Shown one piece after another: positions 1 through 6,854 of a stretch of 27,853 nucleotides of DNA. Each line of letters starts with the position of its first letter. Within the stretch, counting starts at the first letter, position 1. The notes beneath the pieces were generated by a model. The model was not told where the DNA came from, ran no database searches, and was given only the letters and a program-made list of their open reading frames with translations. A program made the translations under genes and the position numbers. Source of the DNA: CAYRGQ01 sp964444885 (GTDB taxonomy: Bacteria; Bacteroidota; Bacteroidia; Sphingobacteriales; Sphingobacteriaceae); the NCBI GenBank assembly GCA_964444885.1, contig CAYUIZ010000029.1:1-27853 (forward strand), in the 5' to 3' direction.

Positions 1-83
1 GCCTTCTCTTCAAACTTACGCATGAGTAGCATGGATTTATACCACTCCAAATAGGTCTCTTTCGTTATGGGTGTCGCGCTCAT
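1..83 (-). CDS. pdhA: Pyruvate dehydrogenase E1 component subunit alpha, N-terminal fragment
   Basis: This is the first 27 codons of a gene that runs off the left edge. Read on the minus strand, the start is ATG at 83-81, and the peptide contains TYLEWYKSMLLMRKFEEK. That pattern (WY..M.L.R.FEEK) is the conserved N-terminal helix of thiamine-diphosphate-dependent E1-alpha subunits of the pyruvate/branched-chain dehydrogenase family, in the short Bacteroidota form that begins directly at this helix. The family oxidatively decarboxylates pyruvate with E1-beta and hands the acetyl group to the lipoyl-E2. A TAnnTTTG box lies 31 bp upstream. A branched-chain 2-oxoacid or acetoin E1-alpha would look similar over so short a stretch, so the substrate is inferred. 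Confidence 0.75.
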   Translation of the reverse strand, partial: MSATPITKETYLEWYKSMLLMRKFEEK

Positions 84-114
84 TTTATGCTGTGAATTAA
101 ACTTTTTCGGAAGG

Positions 115-122
115 CAAAGCTA
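115..122 (-). promoter_or_regulatory. Candidate -7 promoter box for pdhA
   Basis: On the minus strand the sequence TAGCTTTG matches the Bacteroidota sigma-A -7 consensus TAnnTTTG exactly. It lies 31 bp upstream of the pdhA ATG, leaving a leader of about 25 nt. No clear TTG -33 element is visible at the usual spacing, so this rests on the -7 box alone. Confidence 0.4.
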
Positions 123-190
123 ATCAATTGTGTCGAATAAAGATAAGACTAGGCGGAAAATATTCATTCCCATGACATTGCCAACAGCCT

Positions 191-1057
191 CTACCGAATC
201 ACCGGCTCCACGGTGTAGCCAGCCTGCCGCAGTAAGTGTATGACACCCGTGGGGCCGGCTAAATGTGCGGCCCCCAGCGCAAAGAAGGTGGGCTTTTGCT
301 GCAGGGCATCCACCATGACCGGAACCCAGGCAATATTGCGCGCCGCGAGCAGCGCATCGGAAAATTCGGAAAGCGATGGGTCGTCCGCTGCCAACGCCAG
401 TATCGAATCGATGTCTTCCGACCGATAAAGGGACACGAGCGCCTCCATGGCTTGCTTGACGCTGTCGGGCTTCAGCAGCAGGGCTTCAAACTGCTGCGCC
501 TGCATGCTGTAGGGGATTGCGTCGAAAATCGCCATCTGCTGGGCGACGGTCTCCAGCCCCCTAACCGCCACTTGCTCCGTATCGATCGCGTCCATCAGGG
601 CCACTTCCACACCCGTCAGGTCGCAGTCGAGCATCGACGGCAAGATCATGGATACAAAAAGCAAGGGTTTTAAGCGCTGGAGCAACGCCAGGGGCTGACC
701 CGTTGCCTGTTGGAAAGCGCTGGAGATTCGGGCAAATTCTTCTTCGGTAAAGAACTGGGACAGGGTCGTATCATTCTTCATCACGGCGTGCTGCATAAAT
801 TGTCCGGGAAGCTGCGGATCCGAAAAGTCGAGCTCCAAATATAGCTGCTCTACTTGGGACAGCTTATCCTGCAACACGCCGTCTACGGCGAAATCTGACG
901 CGCATAGCACGTGAAATGTCCCGAACACGTAAGAAGGCAAAGGCAGGCTATCCCCGGTTACTTCCCACAACAACGCACGCGGCATAGACGATTGTGCAGC
1001 AATAGGACCTGCCAAAAAGAGAAAAAGGGATAAACAAAGAAAAAAACGATTCGTCAT
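191..1057 (-). CDS. TraB/GumN family protein, secreted
   Basis: This 288-residue protein has an N-terminal signal peptide (residues 1-21, ending AxA before QSS). It carries the two family landmarks: an N-terminal WEV...YVFGTFHV segment with the GTxH motif at residues 46-49, and a C-terminal FFALGAAHLAGPTGVIHLL segment (GxxHLxG) followed by the final Gly-Tyr-x-Val-x-Pro strand. The fold is that of the TraB/PrgY/GumN group (Tiki-like), whose members are suspected metalloproteases. The conserved H49 and the GAAH histidine fit such a site, but the substrate is unknown. The gene lies 107 bp upstream of pdhA on the same strand, but pdhA appears to have its own promoter. The family call is strong; an enzymatic role is inference. 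Confidence 0.85.
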   Translation of the reverse strand: MTNRFFLCLSLFLFLAGPIAAQSSMPRALLWEVTGDSLPLPSYVFGTFHVLCASDFAVDGVLQDKLSQVEQLYLELDFSDPQLPGQFMQHAVMKNDTTLSQFFTEEEFARISSAFQQATGQPLALLQRLKPLLFVSMILPSMLDCDLTGVEVALMDAIDTEQVAVRGLETVAQQMAIFDAIPYSMQAQQFEALLLKPDSVKQAMEALVSLYRSEDIDSILALAADDPSLSEFSDALLAARNIAWVPVMVDALQQKPTFFALGAAHLAGPTGVIHLLRQAGYTVEPVIR

Positions 1058-1263
1058 GGCTAGTTCTTTTTACTTAAACGCCGATTTCGCCCAAGTGTTG
1101 CACGTGTTTGTGCCGCCCTTTAAAATACCGAAGAGGCAAGCGTGCAGGGCGACGACACGATAACGACACGCACTACGTAGCCTTTCGCCCTTCGAAACAG
1201 CGCACTGCAGCCCGCCCACGAACGACAATGCACGGAAAAAGTTGTCAAAAAAACACAAACAAC

Positions 1264-1282
1264 CTGTAGCCAGCTTGTAGTC
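1264..1282 (+). promoter_or_regulatory. Tandem CTGTAG repeat, candidate response-regulator operator, copy 1
   Basis: The sequence CTGTAGCCAGCTTGTAGTC contains two 7-bp half sites (CTGTAGC and TTGTAGT) separated by four bases, an 11-bp period. A second copy with the same geometry lies at 1454-1472, with 15 of 19 positions identical. The 7-4-7 direct-repeat arrangement is that of PhoB/OmpR-family boxes. The binding protein is unknown. Confidence 0.45.
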
Positions 1283-1327
1283 GTCCAGCCCGTCCACATG
1301 GGAACTACAGGTCCTTTAGACTCCCCG

Positions 1328-1363
1328 AACAAGCGCTGAAACCCCTCAAATACAGCGCTTGTT
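1328..1363. repeat. Perfect 11-bp inverted repeat
   Basis: AACAAGCGCTG (1328-1338) is followed after 14 bases by its exact reverse complement CAGCGCTTGTT (1353-1363). The right arm runs into GTTTTGC, so on the plus strand it resembles an intrinsic terminator, yet no plus-strand gene lies upstream. It may terminate a small RNA, act as an operator, or be a dyad in the control region between the two repeat boxes. Confidence 0.55.
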
Positions 1364-1453
1364 TTGCAAAATCCTCAAGATCACAAAATAGGATTAATTA
1401 ATCACTAAAAAATGAAACAACGCAAATGTTCTCTACAATTCGGCGCAAATAGG

Positions 1454-1472
1454 CTGTAGTATGCCTGTAGTC
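1454..1472 (+). promoter_or_regulatory. Tandem CTGTAG repeat, candidate response-regulator operator, copy 2
   Basis: The sequence CTGTAGTATGCCTGTAGTC has two identical 7-bp units (CTGTAGT) separated by ATGC, the spacing of a PhoB-type box (7-4-7). It is the better of the two copies in this gap. A lone CTGTAGTC also occurs at 1786-1793, inside the 5' part of the following gene. Confidence 0.5.
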
Positions 1473-1709
1473 ACAGGATTTTTCTAACAAATATTACCGC
1501 GCTCCCCGGGCATCAGAACCACATTAATTACCTCCCCACGTCGCCTCGTGAAAATCGTTTTGGATGCGACAACATGAACGTTGATTTTCTTTTGCATTAA
1601 AAAGAGGAAAATCACATTATTTAGTTGTTTATCAGCTAATTACATTAAGTGTAGTACCCGTGTAACCCCTAAATATTTCTCAATGGTTAATCATGCACCG
1701 ACCTTTGTC

Positions 1710-2390
1710 ATGTCAAACAAAGCGAAAGAAATTATGAATCTGTCAATTCAAATGTCAACCACACAAAAAACACACTTACAAAAAGCTGTAGTCGCACAAG
1801 CGCAACCACATCGCTCAGCGGCGCATGGAGAGGAAGCAACGTATGTAGGCGATACGCCGGACGAGATCAACCCAAGCAGTCGCACAACGAACCAGCAATC
1901 AATGAAACCTGTCAACGAAAAAAAGAATGTCGCCATCATCGGCATGCACCCAGTCGCCTGCATAGGCATAGAAGAGTTGCTTACTAAAGCGCTGGCCGTA
2001 CAAGCCACCGTCTGGCCCCTCCAACAACCCCAGCCAATCAACGCTGCGTGCAACACCATAGACTTAGTGATCAGCGAGCTGGATGGTTCAGGTGCCTTAG
2101 GCATCGAACAGCAACTACAAGCTGCCCGCAGCCTGTACGGCGCGAATACGCCCGTGCTAATCCTATCCGACAAAAGCGAAGCCTCCTTCGGCCCGCTGTG
2201 TATCGCTGCCGGCGCCCACGGCTTCGTCAGCAAGACAAGCTCCCTACAAACCATCGCCTGCGCGATCAAAACAGTACTGCACGGCAAGCGCTACATCAGC
2301 CCAGCACTCGCAACAAATCCGCTGGTCGAAGATGCGCTCCACCACATCGACAACCCTCACATACAACTAGTTTCGGAACAACCCGAATAA
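1710..2390 (+). CDS. Degenerate receiver-domain protein, no output domain
   Basis: The C-terminal ~125 residues fold like a NarL/LuxR-type receiver. From the internal Met at 1902 onward the pattern is NVAIIGMHPVACIGIEELL, then DLVISELDGSGALG, then VLILSD, then GAHGFVSKTSS and GKRYISPALA. The HP after strand 1, the conserved Lys (codon 2232-2234) and the Ser of LSD are kept. The two acidic residues before HP are replaced by Gly-Met, and the phospho-acceptor Asp is a Glu (codon 2076-2078). There is no helix-turn-helix; the protein ends shortly after the domain. The ~65 residues before it are polar, Gln/Thr-rich and probably disordered. The open frame extends to 1581; I chose 1710 because the earlier part is AT-rich and non-coding in character, but 1683 or 1902 are possible. 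It lies 150 bp upstream of the protease gene with no visible promoter between, so the two may be cotranscribed. Confidence 0.7.
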   Translation: MSNKAKEIMNLSIQMSTTQKTHLQKAVVAQAQPHRSAAHGEEATYVGDTPDEINPSSRTTNQQSMKPVNEKKNVAIIGMHPVACIGIEELLTKALAVQATVWPLQQPQPINAACNTIDLVISELDGSGALGIEQQLQAARSLYGANTPVLILSDKSEASFGPLCIAAGAHGFVSKTSSLQTIACAIKTVLHGKRYISPALATNPLVEDALHHIDNPHIQLVSEQPE

Positions 2391-2540
2391 CGCAGCCCCG
2401 GAATCCCCATCCCGGCCACGCAAAGAGCAGTTGGAAAAAAACGAATTCTTCACCCAATCAAGAACAAAGAAAACAACAGACCCCTACCCGCGCCCCCCTC
2501 ACCAAGCGGACCCAATTAGGACGCCTAACACTAACCCAAC

Positions 2541-4049
2541 ATGAAAAATTTCCAGTCGAAAAAAACTGGATTGTCAAGGAGAATTTTGGCAATCTCAGCG
2601 CTAGCCCTGCCCTTTTTGTACCAATGTACGAAAGATGACAGCCTCACAATCGACCCTCAGCGTACGGCAATAAGCACCGAAACAACCGCTGCTATATCCG
2701 ACAACCACATCGCAATGATTAAGCTCGAGGCCAGCGCGGCGTACATTACCGCGAACGGCAAGGATACCGTCGAACTGCTTCCCGTAGCGCTGAACAAGCA
2801 CGGCCTACCCATCGACACTGCCGGCTTCGAGATCTTCCACGACAACCAAAAGATCAACGCGCAGGATTTCGCCACGTTCGATGCAGGCAAGCATGCATTC
2901 GTAGCTAGACTGGGCCATTTTTCTTCAGCGGAACTCACCATCGAAGCTCGCCAAGACACGAACGCCAACCTGCAGGTTGCCCGCATCGAGCTCGCCTCCT
3001 CAACCCAAGTGATGATCGCAAACGGCATAGCAGCGACGACATTTGAGGTTGCCTACTTCGCTCCTGACGGCCGGGCCATCAGTACCGCCGACGGCTGGAC
3101 AATCTACGTAAACGGCAAAACCCTGGAAGGCCCGCAGTTCACAACCACCCATCCGGGCGACTACCGTATCGTAGCGAAAGCAGGCGAGGTAACATCGAAC
3201 GAGGTGGTTGTTACCGCCCGACAGGACAAGGCTTACGAAATCGTCACCATCCCCGTTGTATTCCACATCGGCCACTTCGGCGAAGCGGTAGGTTCTGGCG
3301 CCAACCTTTCGGCCGACATGGTACAAGACCTACTGGACGCTCTCAACCGCGGATACGCCAACCAATTTGGATCCACCAACCCCAATGCCGTTGACATGCG
3401 CGTTCGCTTCCGCTTAGCTGAAGCCGACGAATCAGGCAACGCATTTGTCGAGAAAGGCATTGTACGCACAAACGTAACGACGTACGACACGGGCTTAGGC
3501 ACCAACAAAGCCGGCAACGGCGAGCTGGGGCTAACCGAGTGGCGCGCTTGGCAAGAAAACGAATACCTGGCTCCCCGGTCGTACTACAATATCTGGCTTT
3601 ACCCTGCCGAAGAAAACTGGGCTGGACTGGCCAACTATCCTTCGATCAGCCTTAACAATCCGTTGGCGGGCATCACGGGGTTCGAGCACGGACGTCGTTC
3701 CAGCCTTATCGACACGCACTTCAACGTCCCTTCGCCACGTATCAACACCAGGCACCGTGCGGGCATTACGACTACCCTCATCCACGAAATCGGCCATACG
3801 CTGGGCCTGCGCCACACATTCTCAGACAACAACTGCGCGAGCGCTGATTATTGCGAAGACACGTACTCATACAGCTATCCGAACGTAGACCAAGCTTGCG
3901 CCGACAACAAAGGAGCAAAAACCCCGAACGAAAACTTCATGGACTACAACGGTTCTCGCACGACATTCACTTACGACCAGCGCGAGCGCGTACGCCACAC
4001 GATCGAGCATGCATTGTGGTTCCCCGAGTTGGTTAAATCGAAAAAATAA
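2541..4049 (+). CDS. Surface lipoprotein zinc metalloprotease, M43 (pappalysin-like), with two Ig-like repeats
   Basis: This 502-residue protein starts with a basic N-terminus, a hydrophobic stretch and a lax lipobox ending at Cys29. The residues after it, C-T-K-D-D-S, match the X-K-(D/E)2-X lipoprotein export signal described in Capnocytophaga, so surface display is likely. Two repeats of about 80 residues (roughly 58-138 and 147-228) each begin with an 'A.Y/MI..NG' strand and end in 'ARQD', as in bacterial Ig-like domains. The catalytic domain follows, with the zinc motif HEIGHTLGLRH at 415-425 and a Met-turn NFMDYNG around Met467, plus paired cysteines between them as in M43 enzymes. It has no type IX C-terminal sorting domain, which agrees with lipid anchoring. 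A close alternative is another metzincin family; the metalloprotease call itself is firm. Confidence 0.88.
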   Translation: MKNFQSKKTGLSRRILAISALALPFLYQCTKDDSLTIDPQRTAISTETTAAISDNHIAMIKLEASAAYITANGKDTVELLPVALNKHGLPIDTAGFEIFHDNQKINAQDFATFDAGKHAFVARLGHFSSAELTIEARQDTNANLQVARIELASSTQVMIANGIAATTFEVAYFAPDGRAISTADGWTIYVNGKTLEGPQFTTTHPGDYRIVAKAGEVTSNEVVVTARQDKAYEIVTIPVVFHIGHFGEAVGSGANLSADMVQDLLDALNRGYANQFGSTNPNAVDMRVRFRLAEADESGNAFVEKGIVRTNVTTYDTGLGTNKAGNGELGLTEWRAWQENEYLAPRSYYNIWLYPAEENWAGLANYPSISLNNPLAGITGFEHGRRSSLIDTHFNVPSPRINTRHRAGITTTLIHEIGHTLGLRHTFSDNNCASADYCEDTYSYSYPNVDQACADNKGAKTPNENFMDYNGSRTTFTYDQRERVRHTIEHALWFPELVKSKK

Positions 4050-4118
4050 ACGGTTAGCCCCGGAATGCAAACCGCCACAGCATAAGATCCGGGCGACACA
4101 CAGATACCCACTGCCATG

Positions 4119-4144
4119 ACCATGGCTTGACACCCATGGTTTTG
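4119..4144 (+). terminator. Candidate intrinsic terminator after the metalloprotease gene
   Basis: ACCATGG (4119-4125) and CCATGGT (4134-4140) form a perfect 7-bp stem with an 8-base loop, followed by TTTG. It lies 70 bp after the protease stop codon. The T-run is short, so strength is uncertain. I see nothing else in 4145-4312. Confidence 0.4.
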
Positions 4145-4344
4145 ACAGGTTGCAAACCGGGGGACACGGGCCGGCATTTTCCCCACTTGCCGCTTCCGTG
4201 CCCCCGTTTGCGTTTTTAAAGGCCTGCCCGAAGATACGGCCACGCACGAGCCAGCTACATCGTTTTCGAGGATTTAAACGACGGGACACTTCTACTTATC
4301 GGCAGAAATCCCTACTTTCGATTAGCAAACATTAGAAAAACACC

Positions 4345-5361
4345 ATGCGCCGACCACTTATTACCATCTTGAATTCCAGCACCTTTGGCAAGCACTTTTC
4401 AGAACACCTCGAAACCTTGGCAGCCTTTGCCGACATCCGGCATCTGACCGTCCCGGCAGACATTGACGGGGACGCCCTGGCAGCCGAACTAAAAGACACC
4501 GATGGGATTATCGCGAGCGTCACGCCGAAAATCCCGCGGAAGACCCTTGAACAATGCCCGAATCTCGTACTGTTAGTACGCCATGGCATAGGCTGTGATA
4601 ACGTCGACCTGGAAGCTGCCACCGAACTGGGCATCCTGGTGTCCCGCGTCAAGGGCATCGTTGAAAAAGAAGCCGTCGCCGAATATGCTGTCGCGCTATT
4701 GATGGCGGGCAGCAGGCAAGTCGCGCAGGGATCGCGTGCCGTTCGGAATAGTGCTTGGGAAGCCCGCTCGGGCATGATCGGGATGGAGATCAAGGGAAAA
4801 ACGGTCGGGATCATCGGCTTGGGCAATATCGGTTCACGCAGCGCGGAGATTCTTTCCAACGGCTTCGGAGCGCGTGTGGTCGCCTCAGACCCTTATATCG
4901 CAAAGGAGCGCTTTGCCGCATTCGGCGCAGAAGAAGTTGCCTTAGATGAGCTAATACGCACCGCTAACGCCATCCTCTTCCACTGCCCGCTCACGGACGA
5001 AACCAGGCGTATGCTCGGCGCCACCCAGTTTGCCAGCATGCAAGCGGGAGCCGTGCTCGTGAATACCTGCCGTGGCGAGCTGGTCGACGAGGACGCGTTA
5101 TATGCTGCCTTGCAAAGCGGTCCGTTAGGAGCATACGCCACCGACGTGGTAGAGGGCGAACCCATCGACGGAAACCATCGGCTGGCACAGCTAGACAACG
5201 TACTGATCACCCCCCACCTCGGCGGCTATAGCTGGGAGTCGCTGCATGGCATGGGACAAACTTGCGTGGACGATTCCGTAGCGGTATTCCAGCATGGAGG
5301 CGTTCCGGGCGAAATTGCCAATCCTGAAGTCTTGAAAAAAACCTACCGCAAATGGCAGTAG
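4345..5361 (+). CDS. NAD-dependent D-2-hydroxyacid dehydrogenase (SerA/PGDH-like, no ACT domain)
   Basis: This 338-residue protein belongs to the D-isomer-specific 2-hydroxyacid dehydrogenases. The Rossmann motif GLGNIG is at 158-163. The catalytic set is visible as Arg243 in NTCRGELVDE, Glu272 in VVEGEP and His291 in TPHLGGYS. The C-terminus stops after the substrate-binding domain, so the regulatory ACT domain of many SerA proteins is missing. Its last codons overlap the start of the FGGY kinase by 10 bp, which implies coupled translation and a shared pathway, most likely catabolism of a sugar acid or polyol acid rather than serine synthesis. A TACTTTCG sequence at 4313-4320 resembles a -7 box and would leave a leader of about 20 nt. 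Family call firm, substrate unknown. Confidence 0.85.
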   Translation: MRRPLITILNSSTFGKHFSEHLETLAAFADIRHLTVPADIDGDALAAELKDTDGIIASVTPKIPRKTLEQCPNLVLLVRHGIGCDNVDLEAATELGILVSRVKGIVEKEAVAEYAVALLMAGSRQVAQGSRAVRNSAWEARSGMIGMEIKGKTVGIIGLGNIGSRSAEILSNGFGARVVASDPYIAKERFAAFGAEEVALDELIRTANAILFHCPLTDETRRMLGATQFASMQAGAVLVNTCRGELVDEDALYAALQSGPLGAYATDVVEGEPIDGNHRLAQLDNVLITPHLGGYSWESLHGMGQTCVDDSVAVFQHGGVPGEIANPEVLKKTYRKWQ

Positions 5362-6836
5362 TATTGGCCATTGACTTGGGCACGACCAATCTCAAAGTCG
5401 GGCTAGTCGACGAAAGCGGGGAAATACTGCGTGTGCTGTCCGTACCCGTACCCGTTGACAACGACGGCAACGGCAGTGCCACACACGACCCCGAGCAACT
5501 CAAAAGCCTGACGCTGGATCTGTCTAAAAAGCTTCTAGCCGACGGCCGTGGCGATGAGGTGGCGTACATCGTCAGCTCAACGTATCAATTTGGGATGATG
5601 CTGCTCGACGCCAACCGAAAACCGCTGACGGGCATGACCTTGCTCGCCGATATCCGGTCGCAGCGCACCTTCGACTCGTTTTTGCAGGCATTCGCCGATA
5701 TCGATATTTACGCCCGCACCGGCTGCCCGTTGATGAGCCCGTATGCCCTGGCGCGGCTCTATTATTTTTCCACCGAAGAAAACGGCCTTTTTAAAGACGC
5801 GCAGTATGTGAGCGATAGCAAGAGTTTCCTGTTTGAGTGGCTAACCGGAGAATTTGTCACCGACGTAAGCACGGCGGCCGCCAGCCAGCATTACAACATT
5901 GCCGATCAAGCGTGGGATGAAAAACTGTTACAGCGCCTCGGATTGTCGCCCGATCAGCTTCCGGCTGTGGAGGATGGCACAGCACATTTTGGTGTACTTC
6001 GGGAGTCCATCAGGACGGAACTTGGATTGAAACAGCGCGCAAAAGTTCTGTTAGGGGTATACGACGGCGCGGCTTTGGCCGTGGGGTTAGGCGGCTTGGA
6101 ACCGGGCGTGGGCGTCATCAACGTCGGTACTTCGGCGATGCTGCGCGTACCCGGCTCGAAACCGGCCTTTGACCACAGCGACAACAAGCGTATCCAGCCC
6201 TACAGGGTCAACCCCGACATCTTCCTCAACGGAGGTGCACTCAACAACGCGGCGTTGCCCGTCAACTGGCTCCTCAACAGCTTGTTTGACGTAGATGTCC
6301 AGGACGATGCCATGCTGCACCTTGGTTCGGAACCCCCGTTGCTTTGCCTTCCCTACCTGACGAGCGAGCGCGACTCCAAAACCGGGCCCTTTGCCTCAGG
6401 TGTATTCTTCGGCTTGCGCCAGTTTCATGGCAAAACAGACCTGGTACGGGCCGTGCTGGAAGGCGTCGCATACTCCATGCGATACCTGTTGGAGGCCATA
6501 CAAGAGAACGAGCTTCCTGTCCGTGAGCTGCGAATGGGGGGAGGAGGCACGCGCGTCGCGCCCTGGCCTCAGATTTTTGCCAACGTGCTGGGCTTGCCCA
6601 TCCACATCCCCTCCGACGCCGAAATGGGGCTTCTCGGGAGCGCGATGCTTACGCTCGTTGCGGGAGGCCACTATCCGGATGTAGCCACGCTGAGCCGGCA
6701 AATCAGCCGAACGCCGCGCCGCATCGATCCCGACACGCGGGCCGTAGCTATACACGATCAGCGCTATGCATTCTTTAAAAAAGTTCGGGAATCGCTGGCG
6801 CCCCTTTACCAGGAACACGCGGGACTGTCGGGGTAG
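5352..6836 (+). CDS. FGGY-family carbohydrate kinase (gluconokinase/xylulokinase-like)
   Basis: This 494-residue protein is the usual FGGY length. The N-terminal phosphate-1 loop reads AIDLGTTNLKVGLVD. The presumed catalytic Asp lies in GVYDGAALAVGLG, phosphate-2 in GVINVGTSAMLRV, and the adenosine motif in RMGGGGTRVAPWPQ. These kinases phosphorylate sugars, polyols or sugar acids with ATP. The sequence most resembles the gluconokinase-like branch to my eye, but specificity in this family cannot be read from motifs. It starts inside the end of the dehydrogenase gene (ATGGCAGTAG overlap), so the two enzymes probably act on consecutive intermediates. No transporter or regulator for the pathway is in the window. 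It converges on nadE with 18 bp between stops. Confidence 0.88.
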   Translation: MAVVLAIDLGTTNLKVGLVDESGEILRVLSVPVPVDNDGNGSATHDPEQLKSLTLDLSKKLLADGRGDEVAYIVSSTYQFGMMLLDANRKPLTGMTLLADIRSQRTFDSFLQAFADIDIYARTGCPLMSPYALARLYYFSTEENGLFKDAQYVSDSKSFLFEWLTGEFVTDVSTAAASQHYNIADQAWDEKLLQRLGLSPDQLPAVEDGTAHFGVLRESIRTELGLKQRAKVLLGVYDGAALAVGLGGLEPGVGVINVGTSAMLRVPGSKPAFDHSDNKRIQPYRVNPDIFLNGGALNNAALPVNWLLNSLFDVDVQDDAMLHLGSEPPLLCLPYLTSERDSKTGPFASGVFFGLRQFHGKTDLVRAVLEGVAYSMRYLLEAIQENELPVRELRMGGGGTRVAPWPQIFANVLGLPIHIPSDAEMGLLGSAMLTLVAGGHYPDVATLSRQISRTPRRIDPDTRAVAIHDQRYAFFKKVRESLAPLYQEHAGLSG

Positions 6837-6851
6837 TCCCAACACCCGACA
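6821..6851. terminator. Candidate convergent hairpin between FGGY kinase and nadE
   Basis: Two overlapping stems can form: GGGACT/AGTCCC (6821-6826 with 6835-6840) and TGTCGGG/CCCGACA (6826-6832 with 6845-6851). They span the stop codon of the kinase and the gap before the nadE stop. There is no T-run on either side, so this is at best a weak terminator. Confidence 0.3.
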
Positions 6852-6854
6852 CGC

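Larger units (their letters stand above)
1058..1709. other. Long intergenic regulatory region
   Basis: About 650 bp separate the TraB gene (minus) from the receiver-like gene (plus). The overlapping minus-strand ORFs at 1070-1332 have cysteine- and tryptophan-rich, family-less translations and are not convincing genes. The segment holds two copies of a CTGTAG-type tandem repeat (1264-1282 and 1454-1472), an inverted single copy (1303-1310) and a perfect 11-bp palindrome (1328-1363). The part from about 1370 to 1700 is AT-rich with stretches such as TTAATTAAT. I see no clean TAnnTTTG box pointing to the plus-strand gene. Confidence 0.5.

Noticed and set aside
1070..1332. Two overlapping minus-strand ORFs in the gap after the TraB gene
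   Set aside because: Composition is unlike the neighbours, with many Cys and Trp, and they overlap a likely operator repeat.
2394..4066. The 11-mer AGCCCCGGAAT just after the stop codons of the receiver and protease genes (2394-2404 and 4056-4066)
   Set aside because: Many 11-mers recur by chance in a window this size; the shared position is suggestive but nothing extends the match.
4345..5361. Calling the dehydrogenase serA
   Set aside because: It has no ACT domain, sits in a pair with an FGGY kinase and no serB or serC is near.
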